From Cognataquiflexum aquatile (GTDB lineage Bacteria; Bacteroidota; Bacteroidia; Cytophagales; Cyclobacteriaceae), in contig NZ_QMIK01000007.1 of assembly GCF_003316845.1 (NCBI RefSeq), forward strand, positions 186,001-250,000: DNA of 64,000 nucleotides. Reading direction: 5' to 3'. Shown in pieces: positions 1 to 10,018 of this stretch. The notes beneath the pieces are model-generated. The model had not been told where the DNA came from and searched no databases. It was given only the letters and a program-made list of their open reading frames with translations. The position numbers and the translations under genes were made by a program. How positions within the stretch are numbered: the first letter of the stretch is position 1; every line of letters begins with the position of its first letter.

Positions 1-308
1 AACATTCCTGTCCAAATCCCTGCCATTACCCTGCCTGTAAATGTTGGTCCGGTGGATGCTGTCTTTCTTTTGTTTATAAAAACAAAATGCGCACCGGAAA
101 CCAACGGCATTGCCAGCCAAACCAAAGAAGGATTTTGAAATCCAATCACAAATTCCAATAAATAATGAATCAGTGCGCATCCAAGTACCGAATACCCCCA
201 AAGGAGATATATAAACCTGTCCGAATAGATTTTGTATTTGGTGGATTCGATCATCGTCCGGATCAACTGAATACTTTCAGCCTCATCCCACTTTTCGGTA
301 TTTTCCAT
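1..308 (-). CDS. Membrane protein, C-terminus cut by window edge
   Basis: About 102 residues are readable from an ATG at 308. The start is a charged, cytosolic-looking stretch of about 30 residues (MENTEKWDEAESIQLI), followed by two hydrophobic segments around residues 37-58 and 65-83, so this is an inner-membrane protein. It begins 10 bases after the stop of the secreted protein gene at 319-825 and is probably co-transcribed with it. The reading frame is open to the window edge. I do not recognise the family with certainty; it resembles small membrane proteins of unknown function in Cytophagales. Confidence 0.75.
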   Translation of the reverse strand, partial: MENTEKWDEAESIQLIRTMIESTKYKIYSDRFIYLLWGYSVLGCALIHYLLEFVIGFQNPSLVWLAMPLVSGAHFVFINKRKTASTGPTFTGRVMAGIWTGM

Positions 309-318
309 TTTCGATATA

Positions 319-825
319 TTATTTTTTATCTAAAAGCATGTTGAAACTCGGATACCACGTTTTCCCATTGGGAGAAAATTCCCCTTTCTCTGACCATTGA
401 CCTTTTTCATTTAAAGTAACAAAATACCGAACTTTTCCCTGCGGAACATCAAAACCCCATTCCCAATTTTTGTCATCGTGCACGGTTACATAGGCTTTGG
501 TCTTTTGTCCTGAAGCCAGCCAACTCAGCATTTCATATTCCTGTTTGGCTTCATCAAAAGTAATGATCGCAAAGGCATTGAATTCAAGTTTGTCTTCATT
601 ATATCCCTTTCCTTCGACAGAAAGTATTTTCCCTCCCAATTTCAACTCTACATTTTCATGTTGATTCAATTGCATGGTCTGACCCGGTCCGGTGGTTACA
701 CTAGCTTTTCCCTCCCATTTTCCTTCTATGAAGGAAAGTTTCTTTATGGCCTCTTGAGAGGAAATCTGTCCATATACTGACATTGAAGCCATAACCATTA
801 TGGTAATAAAAACTCCTATTTTCAT
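319..825 (-). CDS. Secreted beta-rich protein, DUF1579/lipocalin-like
   Basis: The 168-residue product starts with a signal peptide (MKIGVFITIMVMASMSVYG), so it is probably periplasmic. The mature part begins with a KLSFIEGKWEGKA motif and then alternates short beta strands, which recalls small barrel proteins that open with a W-x-G motif (DUF1579 and heme/lipid-binding barrels). That assignment is tentative. An upstream in-frame start at 900 would add 25 residues that spoil the signal peptide, so the ATG at 825 is preferred. The gene lies directly upstream of the membrane protein at 1-308 and is divergent from the gene at 959. Confidence 0.75.
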   Translation of the reverse strand: MKIGVFITIMVMASMSVYGQISSQEAIKKLSFIEGKWEGKASVTTGPGQTMQLNQHENVELKLGGKILSVEGKGYNEDKLEFNAFAIITFDEAKQEYEMLSWLASGQKTKAYVTVHDDKNWEWGFDVPQGKVRYFVTLNEKGQWSEKGEFSPNGKTWYPSFNMLLDKK

Positions 826-958
826 AGCGTAAGTGTTTATTTGAATTTCAAATATAAAGTAATTTATATTATAAACCAAAATTGATTCAAATTTCTGCAA
901 AAAACTTTTCCAAGCCCTCCATTTTAATTCCTAAATTGTAAACAAAACCCACCATACC

Positions 959-1330
959 ATGAAAAATTTCCCAAAATACTTCTTCATTTTCTGGTCGATT
1001 GTATTCCTGCTTTTTGCCTATTGGCAAGTCAACGACCCCGATCCTCAAATATGGGTATCCGTCTATATACTTGCAGCTATATTTAGCGGACTTGCCATAA
1101 TGGGAAAACATCCATTAATTCCTTTGGGAATAATTATTGTAGCCTGCATCGTCGGAGCGGTTTATTTCTATCCGACTTCGGTATCCGAGTGGGTCAATTA
1201 TGAACTGGAAAACAAGGACCTGACCATGAAAACCCTGAAATCCGAAGAAGCTAGAGAAACATTTGGCTTGCTTATCATTGCAGCAATCCTTTCCGTATCA
1301 GCCTATTTTGGCTGGAAAAACAAAATCTAA
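959..1330 (+). CDS. TMEM220-like membrane protein
   Basis: This 123-residue protein has four hydrophobic segments (about 7-22, 30-48, 55-71 and 103-119). The first helix is followed by a WQVNDPDPQIW motif, which is characteristic of the transmembrane family 220 found in animals and many bacteria. The function of that family is unknown. The gene is followed after 30 bases by the NIPSNAP gene on the same strand, and the two may form an operon. Confidence 0.8.
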   Translation: MKNFPKYFFIFWSIVFLLFAYWQVNDPDPQIWVSVYILAAIFSGLAIMGKHPLIPLGIIIVACIVGAVYFYPTSVSEWVNYELENKDLTMKTLKSEEARETFGLLIIAAILSVSAYFGWKNKI

Positions 1331-1360
1331 AATTACAGTCCAATTAAATTATAATTCCTT

Positions 1361-2113
1361 ATGAAAAAGTTTTCAATTATTATTTTGGTCCTTTGCGGCC
1401 TGATTCCCAATCTGATCCATGCTCAGGATACCCGGTATTTTGAAATGAGGACTTACACTGCCCATGAAGGGAAAAGACCTGATCTGATCAAAAGATTTCA
1501 AGATCATACCCTAAAGTTGTTTGAAAAGAACGGAATTGAAAACATTGCCTATTTCATTCCGACGGACGAAACCAACAATACCCTAACCTTCATTCTTGCC
1601 TATCCCAACAAAGAATCAAGGGATGTATTGTGGAATAAATTTGCCAACAGTCCCGAGTGGCAAGCCGCTGCCAAGGCCTCAGAAGCAAATGGTCCTTTGG
1701 TAGCGAAAGTTGAACAGGTATTTATGGAAAATGCTCCTGACCTGACACCGGAAATTATCCGCGATGATTACGAAGGAGAAAGGGTTTTTGAATTGAGGAC
1801 GTATACCATGATGCCGGGAAAAGTGGATGCAATCCATGCGAGATTTAGGGATTATACCCGTGAACTGTTCCAAAAACACGGCATGATCAATGTCATGTAT
1901 TGGTACACTGTCGAAAAAGATCCTGCTGTACAGACCAAATTGGTTTATCTTTTGGCTCATAAAAATGAAAAAGCAGGCAAAGCATCTTTTGAGAAATTCG
2001 GAAAAGATCCTTCTTGGATTGTAGTCCGTGATGCTTCAGAGCAAAACGGAAAAATAGTCGAAAAGATAACCTCGGTATACCTTAAGCCTCTTCCTTTCTC
2101 TCCTTTGAAGTAA
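1361..2113 (+). CDS. Secreted protein with two NIPSNAP domains
   Basis: The 250-residue product has a clear signal peptide ending near residue 21 (LIPNLIHAQ). It then carries two successive NIPSNAP-type ferredoxin-like domains, each opening with the same pattern: YFEMRTYTAHEGK near residue 26 and VFELRTYTMMPGK near residue 142. The family is related to dimeric alpha-beta barrel proteins; its biochemical role in bacteria is not known. Two domains in one chain probably form an intramolecular pair. A bidirectional terminator-like hairpin follows at 2282-2321. Confidence 0.88.
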   Translation: MKKFSIIILVLCGLIPNLIHAQDTRYFEMRTYTAHEGKRPDLIKRFQDHTLKLFEKNGIENIAYFIPTDETNNTLTFILAYPNKESRDVLWNKFANSPEWQAAAKASEANGPLVAKVEQVFMENAPDLTPEIIRDDYEGERVFELRTYTMMPGKVDAIHARFRDYTRELFQKHGMINVMYWYTVEKDPAVQTKLVYLLAHKNEKAGKASFEKFGKDPSWIVVRDASEQNGKIVEKITSVYLKPLPFSPLK

Positions 2114-2281
2114 AAAAGTTGTATTCGGTAAATTAATTTTACGCAAAGCACCTCTCTATACAACCTTAATCCCGATTCAAAAAGATATTGATGGATACTT
2201 GTTAATTTTTATAGCTATTGCTTTTGAGGGTATTGGATTAGTTCGAAAGAGCAGCATCATTTGCAACCCGAAAATAAATAA

Positions 2282-2321
2282 AAATGCCCCAAGAAAATCG
2301 ATTGATCTTCTTGGGGCATTT
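2282..2321. terminator. Bidirectional intrinsic terminator
   Basis: A perfect 14-bp inverted repeat (AAATGCCCCAAGAA and its complement) surrounds a 12-base loop, with A-rich and T-rich flanks. It sits between the NIPSNAP gene and the converging ThuA-fusion gene and can serve both. Confidence 0.85.
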
Positions 2322-2371
2322 CTTTTGGCTATAAATCAAGTGTACTTTTTAATTCTCTTTTGGTTTGACCC

Positions 2372-5300
2372 TTACTTTGCTTTGAATTCGGCTGAAACCA
2401 AGATCGCCATAGGTTCTCCTGCCACTGCCGGTCTGGTTACAAAATAAACATCATGCTTTTTGCCATCCGTGATTGGTTCAATGGCGATGTTTGCCATTCC
2501 TCCTGCACGTCCTCCCGGACCACCTGGATAAGTCATCAACTTGGTTTCGCCGATTTTCTTACCTGAAGGTGAATCCAATCTGACTTCAATGACAAAACCT
2601 TCTTTACTAGGTTCCTGACCACCTCCCAATACTTGGATAGAGGCTACATCAGTCAGGTCAATCCCCTGTAAGGCAAAAGATGCTTCCTTGTCAGGGATCA
2701 TCATCAATATCATTCCGCCAAAATTCATGGTAGAGAAATCAACCAGATTTGTAGCCTGATCCATTCCCATTTTTGGATTTCGGAGGGTCACTGCACTGTT
2801 TCCTGTCAAAGGTTTGACACCTTCTGCACCCTTATCTGTAAAGCTTCCCGAAAGGACAAACACACCGTTATCACTCAGGGTTTTTCCTACTGTAGGGTCA
2901 ACGGAACCTGTAGCCGGTAAAGATGGCGTTTCAACAGCATCTCTGCGGCCAAGGGAAAGAATATAGGCAACCACTTTTTTGGCGTCATCATTCTTTAATG
3001 TTGGATTTGCAGGCATCACTGTTTCACCCCAAACTCCGCCTCCGCCTTTTTGAATTTTGTTGACAAGGTAAGCCGTGGCAGCTTCAGGGTTTCTTCTGTA
3101 TTTTCTTGCCACATCAACATAAGCAGGGCCAATTGAAGCTTCATCTTCTTTGTGACAAGTCTTGCAAGTCAGGGAGCTGATGATACTTTTTCCAGTCATG
3201 GCATCCGTCATGATCAGGTGACCTTTGGCCGCCTCTGCCTGGTCCAATCCTGAGATATAATCTGCTGATAAATATAATGTGGAAAGATCCTTGCCTGCTT
3301 CTGCATCATCAGGATCGGATACCGTTACGGTATACGCCACTTTTTTGCCAGGGAAATAGAAAGTCTGGTTACCATTTATTTCAATGTTAACTATCGGAGC
3401 GATATTTCCTGCATAAACAGATGCAATGGTACTTTTTGCACTCAACTTGGCAGGATCACTTACAGTTGCCTGCACATCATAATCCCCAACAGCATTGAAA
3501 GTATGTGTCAGTTTTGGCTCGGAAGTAGTTACTGTCTCACCGTTTCCAAGATCCCATACAAAACTCATAGGGTCATTTTCAGGGTCAGTGGCCTCTACTG
3601 TAAATGTTGCAGTAAAAGGAATTGAACCGGATTTTTTATCGACTGAAATGGACTGGACAACAGGAGTTCTGTTTCCGGCATTGAAATCGATTCTCGAAAG
3701 TCCTGAATCCGCATTTTTGGTAAACCAACCATTTCCATATTCCAACACATAGAATTTGCCATCAGGACCGACTTCCAAATCGATCAGGGCATTGAATTTG
3801 GTTTTGGACATAAAGGGCTCCATTTTGTCAAAGTCGCCGTTTGGCAACATAGTCACCACCTTGATCCAACCCCTCACCCAATCGTACATAAAGAACTTCC
3901 CGTCGTAGTAGGAAGGATATCTTGTCTCGGCAGGATACATGTCTGAGTAATAGACAGGACCTGCCATGGCATTTCTACCGCCTGTGCCCACCTGTGGAAA
4001 CTCAGGAGAAACTCCATAAGGATACCAAATGAAAGCAGGCGACATCGGCGCTACCACTTTCACCCCGGTATTGTTTTTGGAGTTATTGGCCGGCTTCTCT
4101 GGATCAAAAGGCGCTCCGGGAGTTCCGGTAGCATAGTCGAATTCAAGGTAAGGGTAATTGTTGCCCACAAAATACGGCCAACCAAAATTGCCTGCTTTTC
4201 TTGCCTGATTGACTTCGTCATAGCCTCTTGGTCCTCTTGTGGCCAAGCTGTCATTTGCAGCATCAGGGCCTACTTCTCCCCAATAGAGGAATCCTGTTTT
4301 TTGATCGACGGAAATTCTATAAGGGTTTCTGTTTCCCTGAACATAGATTTCAGGTCTTGTGCCTTCTGTTCCTTTTGGATATAAATTGCCTTCCGGAATC
4401 TCGTAGCTGCCATCTTCATTTACCTTGATCCTCAAAATCTTTCCTCTCAAGTCATTGGCATTTCCCGAGCTTCTCCTAGCATCATATTGCTCAAAACCAT
4501 CTCTGTTGTCCAAAGGTGCAAAGCCTCTGTTGACAAATTTGCTGTCTTTTTGGTCAAAAGGCGTGGAGTTGTCACCTGTCGAAAGGTAAAGCAAGCCATC
4601 CTTGTCAAAAGCAATGGAACCACCGGTATGGCAGCATATATTTCTTTGGGAATACAATTCCAAAATGATTTTTTCAGAAGCCAAATCCAGCTTGTCATTT
4701 TCAAATTTGAACCTAGAAAGTCTGTTGACTTCCTTGTCGGTAGGGCTGTAAAACATGAAAATGTAATTGTTTGTAGCAAAATTGGGATCCTTCTGAATGC
4801 CCATCAAACCTTCCTCGGCATTTACTCCCGGAGTGCTTGTTTTCCAATACACATCCAGCTTGGCAATCTCTCGTACTGTGGAATCACCGTTTTTGTACAG
4901 CATGACCTCACCTCTTCTTTGTGCTATCAAGATGTCAAGATTGGGCAAAATGGTCATTTCGGTAGGTTCGGTAAATTCACCGACTACAAGGTTGATCTTT
5001 TCAAACCTGTTTTCCTCAGGCACCCTTTGTGTCTTTGCTTTGGAATAATCCAACTCTTTGTTTTCTCCGATAGCATATTTGATTCCTTCAAGAACATGTT
5101 TTAGGAAAAGTTCTTCAGTATAAGATTCTTTGGTGTGGCCCCCTGCGGTGTAGAATGCCCTTCCACCATCAAATTCATGGTACCAAGCCATCGGATGGAA
5201 TCCCATCGGTTTGGTCTGCAAGTAGCTAGACTCATCGATGTCCATCAAAACATTGACGTCAGGATTCATTTTTTTGAAATGATACCATTCGTCCCTTCTG

Positions 5301-5818
5301 TTCCAAATCTCCGGTAAAAAACGGGTGGTAGAATGATTCCTATCCGTAACATTCAATTTACCATCCTGAACATTTGGATGTGGGTCACCTATGCCGGGAT
5401 GATAAGAAAAATTAGCGCCGGCAAGTCTACTATACCATCCCCACTCATATTCTGTATCCGCTGCTGCGTGGATTCCTACATATCCTCCACCTGCTTGGAT
5501 ATATCTCTCGAAATCTGCCTCCTGATAATGGTTGAGCACGTCACCCGTTGTACTTAACCAAATGACAGCTGAATATTGTTTCAGGTTCTCCTCTGTAAAC
5601 ATTTCCGCATTGGTCGTGGTGTCCACGTCAAATTCGTTTTCTGCACCAAGCTTTTGGATAGCAGCTACCCCATCCACGATGGATTCATGATAAAATCCGG
5701 CTGTTTTACTAAATACAAGGACTTTTGGTTTTCCGCTTCTTTTATTGCAGGACGAAAAAACCACCAAGACCATCACTAGAAGAAATAAACTTCTTTTCAA
5801 GGAATTAAGGGTTAACAT
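2372..5818 (-). CDS. ThuA / PQQ-type sugar dehydrogenase / PKD / cytochrome c fusion lipoprotein
   Basis: This 1148-residue lipoprotein has a lipobox with Cys24 (VFSSC). In order it shows a ThuA-like domain (about 30-260), a glucose/sorbosone-dehydrogenase-type beta propeller (about 275-735), a PKD domain (about 745-830), a cytochrome c domain with heme motif CKTCH near 885 and a possible axial Met in TVMPANP, and a C-terminal beta-rich, possibly carbohydrate-binding domain (about 1010-1148). The layout suggests extracytoplasmic carbohydrate oxidation with electrons passed to an attached heme. Substrate and cofactor cannot be read from the sequence. Similar multidomain proteins are common in Bacteroidota and Planctomycetota. 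Confidence 0.9.
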   Translation of the reverse strand: MLTLNSLKRSLFLLVMVLVVFSSCNKRSGKPKVLVFSKTAGFYHESIVDGVAAIQKLGAENEFDVDTTTNAEMFTEENLKQYSAVIWLSTTGDVLNHYQEADFERYIQAGGGYVGIHAAADTEYEWGWYSRLAGANFSYHPGIGDPHPNVQDGKLNVTDRNHSTTRFLPEIWNRRDEWYHFKKMNPDVNVLMDIDESSYLQTKPMGFHPMAWYHEFDGGRAFYTAGGHTKESYTEELFLKHVLEGIKYAIGENKELDYSKAKTQRVPEENRFEKINLVVGEFTEPTEMTILPNLDILIAQRRGEVMLYKNGDSTVREIAKLDVYWKTSTPGVNAEEGLMGIQKDPNFATNNYIFMFYSPTDKEVNRLSRFKFENDKLDLASEKIILELYSQRNICCHTGGSIAFDKDGLLYLSTGDNSTPFDQKDSKFVNRGFAPLDNRDGFEQYDARRSSGNANDLRGKILRIKVNEDGSYEIPEGNLYPKGTEGTRPEIYVQGNRNPYRISVDQKTGFLYWGEVGPDAANDSLATRGPRGYDEVNQARKAGNFGWPYFVGNNYPYLEFDYATGTPGAPFDPEKPANNSKNNTGVKVVAPMSPAFIWYPYGVSPEFPQVGTGGRNAMAGPVYYSDMYPAETRYPSYYDGKFFMYDWVRGWIKVVTMLPNGDFDKMEPFMSKTKFNALIDLEVGPDGKFYVLEYGNGWFTKNADSGLSRIDFNAGNRTPVVQSISVDKKSGSIPFTATFTVEATDPENDPMSFVWDLGNGETVTTSEPKLTHTFNAVGDYDVQATVSDPAKLSAKSTIASVYAGNIAPIVNIEINGNQTFYFPGKKVAYTVTVSDPDDAEAGKDLSTLYLSADYISGLDQAEAAKGHLIMTDAMTGKSIISSLTCKTCHKEDEASIGPAYVDVARKYRRNPEAATAYLVNKIQKGGGGVWGETVMPANPTLKNDDAKKVVAYILSLGRRDAVETPSLPATGSVDPTVGKTLSDNGVFVLSGSFTDKGAEGVKPLTGNSAVTLRNPKMGMDQATNLVDFSTMNFGGMILMMIPDKEASFALQGIDLTDVASIQVLGGGQEPSKEGFVIEVRLDSPSGKKIGETKLMTYPGGPGGRAGGMANIAIEPITDGKKHDVYFVTRPAVAGEPMAILVSAEFKAK

Positions 5819-5996
5819 AGGTTATTGTTTTTTGGAAATATTTGGAAATATAAGGAGATTCTCAATGAGCTTGCAAATGAATCATTTAAGTGGGCATTTG
5901 GCCGTAAGATTGGTTGAATTCATTGAACCAAAAGCAAATATTAATTAATTAAATTGAGGTGCAAAAATTTCATTATGTATTTTTTACATTTTGAAA

Positions 5997-6004
5997 TACA
6001 TTTG
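5997..6004 (+). promoter_or_regulatory. Candidate -7 promoter element for the GH3 gene
   Basis: TACATTTG matches the Bacteroidota -7 consensus TAnnTTTG and ends 18 bases before the start codon at 6023, giving a short leader. I see no convincing TTG -33 element at the usual distance. Confidence 0.4.
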
Positions 6005-6022
6005 GATATAAATACGCTGACA

Positions 6023-8362
6023 ATGAAACAAATAACCAAAAAAACCATCCCCATGTTTGCGATAGCAGCCATGTTGATGTCCTGCGAAAAAAATGTGGTG
6101 GAAGAAACCCAATTAGATGGAAATATCACCATCCTCACCCAATCAAAAGGTGCAAAACTCGGTTATTCAAAATCTTCGGGTGTCAATATTCTTGATGAAA
6201 AAGGGTTGAAATTCAAGGACCTTAACAAGAACGGAGAACTTGACAAATACGAAGACTGGAGGCTTTCCTTTGAGGATAGGGCAACTGACTTGGCCACCAA
6301 ATTGTCAGTCGAACAGATTGCAGGACTGATGCTTTACAGTTCTCACCAAGCCATCCCTGCTGCACCAGTGGGATTTGGTGCAGGTACATACGAAGGAAAA
6401 GCACTTTCTGAGAGCGGCATGCCTTCTTCCTCGCTTTCAGACCAGCAAAAGAAGTTTTTGACTGAAGACAATCTCAGGCATGTACTGATCACAAGGGTAG
6501 AAAGCCCTGAAGTAGCTGCCCAATGGAACAACAATGCCCAAGCTTATGTCGAAGGTTTGGGTTTCGGAATTCCGACCAATAACAGTTCAGACCCAAGACA
6601 CAGCCCAATCGCGAGTACGGAATACAATGCCGGCGCAGGAGGCAATATTTCCATGTGGCCTGAGGCCCTTGGATTGGCAGCGACTTTTGATCCGGCTTTG
6701 GTGCAAAGGTTTGGAGAAGTTGCTTCCATAGAATACCGGGCTTTGGGATTGACGACAGCACTTTCTCCGCAGATAGACCTCGGTACCGAACCAAGGTGGA
6801 ACAGATTGAAAGGGACTTTCGGAGAGGATTCAAGACTATCCGCGGACATGGCACGGGGATATGTAGACGGATTTCAGTCTTCTGCACCTGAATATGAAAT
6901 CTCCGGAGGTTGGGGCTTTCAAAGTGTCAATGCCATGGTCAAACACTGGCCAAGCGGCGGACCTGAAGAAGGAGGAAGAGATGGACATTTTGCTTACGGA
7001 AAGTTTGCGGTGTATCCCGGAAACAACTTCGAAGAACATTTGGTACCCTTCACAGAAGGCGCATTTAAACTGAGCGGAAAAACCAAATCCGCTTCAGCAG
7101 TCATGCCCTATTATACCATTTCTTATGGGCAGGACAGTAAAAACGGAGAAAATGTAGCCAATGCCTACAGCGATTACCTCATTACTGATTTGTTGAGAGG
7201 AAAATATGGGTATGAAGGCGTCGTCTGTACCGATTGGGGAGTGACAGGCAATGAAAGAGACAATGTGGAAGTCTTCGCAGGAAAACCATGGGGAATGGAA
7301 ACTGCCAGCATTGCCGAAAGACATTACTGGGTAATCATGGCGGGTGCCGATCAGTTTGGCGGCAACAATGACATCAAACCTGTCTTGGAAGCCTACCAGT
7401 TAGGCGTTAAAGAACATGGTGAAGAATGGATGAGGGCAAGATTTGAAAAGTCAGCGGTGAGGTTGTTGAGGAATATTTTCCAGACAGGCTTATTTGAAAA
7501 CCCTTACCTCGAAATCGCCCATACCAAGGAAACTGTCGGTAATCCGGCATTTATGGAAGAAGGATTTCAGGCGCAAGTCAAGTCCGTGGTCATGTTGAAA
7601 AATAAAGAAAACGTCCTTCCTATCGCCAAAAACAGCAAAGTCTATATCCCTAAAAAATTTATTCCTTCCACTACCAATTGGTGGGGAATCAAATCGGAAG
7701 AAAAATGGGTAGATGCAGTGAACCTTGAAATCGCCAAAAAATACTTTCAGGTTACCGAAAATCCCGAAGAAGCAGATTTTTCCTTGGTCTTTGTCAGCAA
7801 TCCCGAATCAGGAACAGGATATGACCCTGCTGACAGAATAAACGGAGGCAATGGTTATGTCCCCATCAGTCTTCAATACGGCACTTACACGGCTGCTACT
7901 GCCCGAGAACAAAGCATTGCGGCAGGAGATCCAGTACTTGCGCCTCAGGTCACCAACAGGTCATATAAAAACAAAACCATCACAGCCTCCAATCTGAAAG
8001 ACCTTCAAAACGTCATGGATACCAAAAAAGCCATGAACGGAAAACCTGTAATAACCATCATTTCGGCCTCTAACCCGATGGTTTTTTCAGAATTTGAAAA
8101 AGAGGTTCAGGGAATCGTGTTGCACTTCAATGTTCAGGATCAGGCAATTTTGGATATTTTATCCGGTGCTGCAGAACCAAGCGGATTATTGCCGGTACAG
8201 ATGCCTGCCAATATGGAGACCGTCGAGAGCCAATTTGAAGATGTGGCGCATGATATGGATTGCCATGTGGATGAGGCAGGCAATACATACAATTTTGCTT
8301 TTGGATTAAACTGGAAAGGGGTAATCAAAGACTCCCGTACGGAAAAGTATCAGAAAAAATAA
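6023..8362 (+). CDS. Glycoside hydrolase family 3 lipoprotein
   Basis: The 779-residue product begins with a lipoprotein signal (AIAAMLMSC), so it is anchored in the envelope. An acidic loop, DLNKNGELDKYEDW, near residue 60 resembles a calcium-binding EF-hand loop. The GH3 (alpha/beta)8 domain follows, with the nucleophile Asp in the motif VVCTDWG near residue 403. A second alpha/beta sandwich domain begins near residue 515. Activity is probably that of a beta-glucosidase or other exo-beta-glycosidase; the substrate is not predictable here. The ATG at 6023 is chosen over an upstream one at 5954 because it gives an intact signal peptide. Confidence 0.92.
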   Translation: MKQITKKTIPMFAIAAMLMSCEKNVVEETQLDGNITILTQSKGAKLGYSKSSGVNILDEKGLKFKDLNKNGELDKYEDWRLSFEDRATDLATKLSVEQIAGLMLYSSHQAIPAAPVGFGAGTYEGKALSESGMPSSSLSDQQKKFLTEDNLRHVLITRVESPEVAAQWNNNAQAYVEGLGFGIPTNNSSDPRHSPIASTEYNAGAGGNISMWPEALGLAATFDPALVQRFGEVASIEYRALGLTTALSPQIDLGTEPRWNRLKGTFGEDSRLSADMARGYVDGFQSSAPEYEISGGWGFQSVNAMVKHWPSGGPEEGGRDGHFAYGKFAVYPGNNFEEHLVPFTEGAFKLSGKTKSASAVMPYYTISYGQDSKNGENVANAYSDYLITDLLRGKYGYEGVVCTDWGVTGNERDNVEVFAGKPWGMETASIAERHYWVIMAGADQFGGNNDIKPVLEAYQLGVKEHGEEWMRARFEKSAVRLLRNIFQTGLFENPYLEIAHTKETVGNPAFMEEGFQAQVKSVVMLKNKENVLPIAKNSKVYIPKKFIPSTTNWWGIKSEEKWVDAVNLEIAKKYFQVTENPEEADFSLVFVSNPESGTGYDPADRINGGNGYVPISLQYGTYTAATAREQSIAAGDPVLAPQVTNRSYKNKTITASNLKDLQNVMDTKKAMNGKPVITIISASNPMVFSEFEKEVQGIVLHFNVQDQAILDILSGAAEPSGLLPVQMPANMETVESQFEDVAHDMDCHVDEAGNTYNFAFGLNWKGVIKDSRTEKYQKK

Positions 8363-8380
8363 ATCTCCAAACCACAGAAA

Positions 8381-8614
8381 TCAAGAACCACAATCAAAAG
8401 TCTCATAGTCTTCCTTGAAAACTGACTTTAATCTACCCTCTCCGTCACGGTAGGTTATGGTCCCTGTTCTTGTATTCTGCCTGATGTCCTGACTCATTTC
8501 GATGGTTGTTCCATCTTTTAGAAGTACGGTACAGGTTCCTGAGATTTCTTCGATATCGGATATACAACTTCCCAATCCCAGGATAAGGATGGATGCAAAA
8601 AAGATTTTTTTCAT
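8381..8614 (-). CDS. Small lipoprotein of unknown function
   Basis: The 77-residue protein starts with a lipoprotein signal peptide and lipobox (ILGLGSC). The mature part is a short beta-rich domain with two further Cys residues (GTCTVLL and a C-terminal DCGS) that could form a disulfide. It lies downstream of pgk, separated from it by a strong terminator, and converges on the GH3 gene. I do not recognise the family. Confidence 0.7.
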   Translation of the reverse strand: MKKIFFASILILGLGSCISDIEEISGTCTVLLKDGTTIEMSQDIRQNTRTGTITYRDGEGRLKSVFKEDYETFDCGS

Positions 8615-8720
8615 GGGTGAAGATTTAACAATAAAGGCCAAAATTACAATTTTGTATCAAAACGCAAGGAGGATTAGATTATTCTTTCTCGAATGATTTT
8701 TGTGGGTAAAGGTCTGAAAG

Positions 8721-8750
8721 AAAAAAGGCCGACAATTGTCGGCCTTTTTT
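8721..8750 (-). terminator. Intrinsic terminator of pgk
   Basis: A perfect 30-bp palindrome (AAAAAAGGCCGACAAT and its mirror) with A/T runs at both ends lies 35 bases after the pgk stop codon. Confidence 0.85.
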
Positions 8751-8784
8751 CGTAATCTTTTCACTTACTTTCTATTAGCTTTTA

Positions 8785-9984
8785 TCAAGGCATCAAAGCT
8801 GCCACACCCGGCAATACTTTGCCTTCCATGTGTTCTAGCAAAGCACCTCCTCCCGTAGACACGTAAGAAACTTTATCTCCAAAACCGAATTTGTTGACAG
8901 CTGCGGCCGAATCACCGCCACCGATAAGGGAAAATGCCCCTGCTTCGGTAGCATCAGCGATAGCTTGTGCAACAGATACTGTTCCATGAAGGAAGCTGCT
9001 CATTTCAAAAACACCCATCGGGCCATTCCAAAGAATGGTTTTGGAAGATTTGATGACATCTCCGAATAATTTTCTTGTCTCTGGTCCGATATCCAATCCC
9101 ATCCAATTGTCAGGAATTTCTCCTGCTTTGGCCAAACCCTGTTCGGCATCATTGGCAAAAGCCTTAGAAGTAACCGTATCCAATGGAAGAATGATTTTCA
9201 CCCCTTTTTGCTCTGCCTTTTTCATCAACTCCAACACATAGTCCAACTTGTCAGGCTCGCAGAGAGAATCTCCGATTTTTCCACCTTTGGCCTTGGAAAA
9301 AGTATAGGACATTCCGCCGCCGATGATTAAGTTGTCGACTTTGTCCAATAACCTCTCGATAATCAAAATTTTGTCAGAAATCTTCGCTCCACCCATGATG
9401 GCAGTATAAGGTCTCTCTGGGTTTTCAAGGACTTTGTCAGAATTATCAAGCTCTGAAATCATCAGGTAACCGGCAGCTTTGGTATTGAAAAATTTGGCAA
9501 TCACAGCCGTGGAAGCATGTGCACGGTGGGCGGTGCCAAAGGCATCATTCACATACACATCACCCAATTTTGAAAGCTTTTCTGCAAAAGCTTCATCTCC
9601 TTTTTCTTCTTCTTTGTAAAACCTGAGATTTTCAAGCAAAAGCACTTCCCCCGGTTTCAAGCCTGCAGCCAGGTTTTTGGCTTCCTCTCCGATACAATCC
9701 GGCGCAAATTTCACAGATTGCCCCAATAATTTTTGGAGATTGTTGATGACATGTTTTAGAGAATATTTCTCCACAGGACCATCTTTTGGCCTTCCAAGAT
9801 GCGACATCAGGATCACTGAACCGCCGTCCTTTAATATTTTCTCGATCGTGGGAATGGCCGCACTGATCCGGGTATCGTCTGTTACATTTTGGTGCTCATC
9901 CAAAGGGACATTAAAATCTACCCTGACAAGGGCTTTTTTACCCTTAAAATCAAGATTGTCCACACTTTTGATTCTGTTGTTCAT
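8785..9984 (-). CDS. pgk: Phosphoglycerate kinase
   Basis: This 399-residue cytosolic glycolytic enzyme interconverts 1,3-bisphosphoglycerate plus ADP and 3-phosphoglycerate plus ATP. The N-terminal motif RVDFNVPLD, the SHLGRPK substrate loop, the GGAKISDK hinge region and the C-terminal nucleotide loop [13 protein letters not shown] are all present, and the length is normal for the bacterial family. The upstream region holds repetitive sequence (10019-10231), and the gene ends in a strong terminator, so it is likely monocistronic. Confidence 0.98.
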   Translation of the reverse strand: MNNRIKSVDNLDFKGKKALVRVDFNVPLDEHQNVTDDTRISAAIPTIEKILKDGGSVILMSHLGRPKDGPVEKYSLKHVINNLQKLLGQSVKFAPDCIGEEAKNLAAGLKPGEVLLLENLRFYKEEEKGDEAFAEKLSKLGDVYVNDAFGTAHRAHASTAVIAKFFNTKAAGYLMISELDNSDKVLENPERPYTAIMGGAKISDKILIIERLLDKVDNLIIGGGMSYTFSKAKGGKIGDSLCEPDKLDYVLELMKKAEQKGVKIILPLDTVTSKAFANDAEQGLAKAGEIPDNWMGLDIGPETRKLFGDVIKSSKTILWNGPMGVFEMSSFLHGTVSVAQAIADATEAGAFSLIGGGDSAAAVNKFGFGDKVSYVSTGGGALLEHMEGKVLPGVAALMP

Positions 9985-10018
9985 GTTTATTGTTGTTTAA
10001 AAGGTTTTGAAGATTAAA

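Noticed and set aside
4487-5104. 205-residue open frame opposite the ThuA-fusion gene
   Set aside because: It lies entirely inside a clear coding gene on the other strand, has no domain features and no signal, so it is a shadow frame.
5941-6138. Minus-strand 65-residue frame spanning the GH3 start
   Set aside because: It overlaps the signal peptide region of GH3 and lacks any conserved feature.
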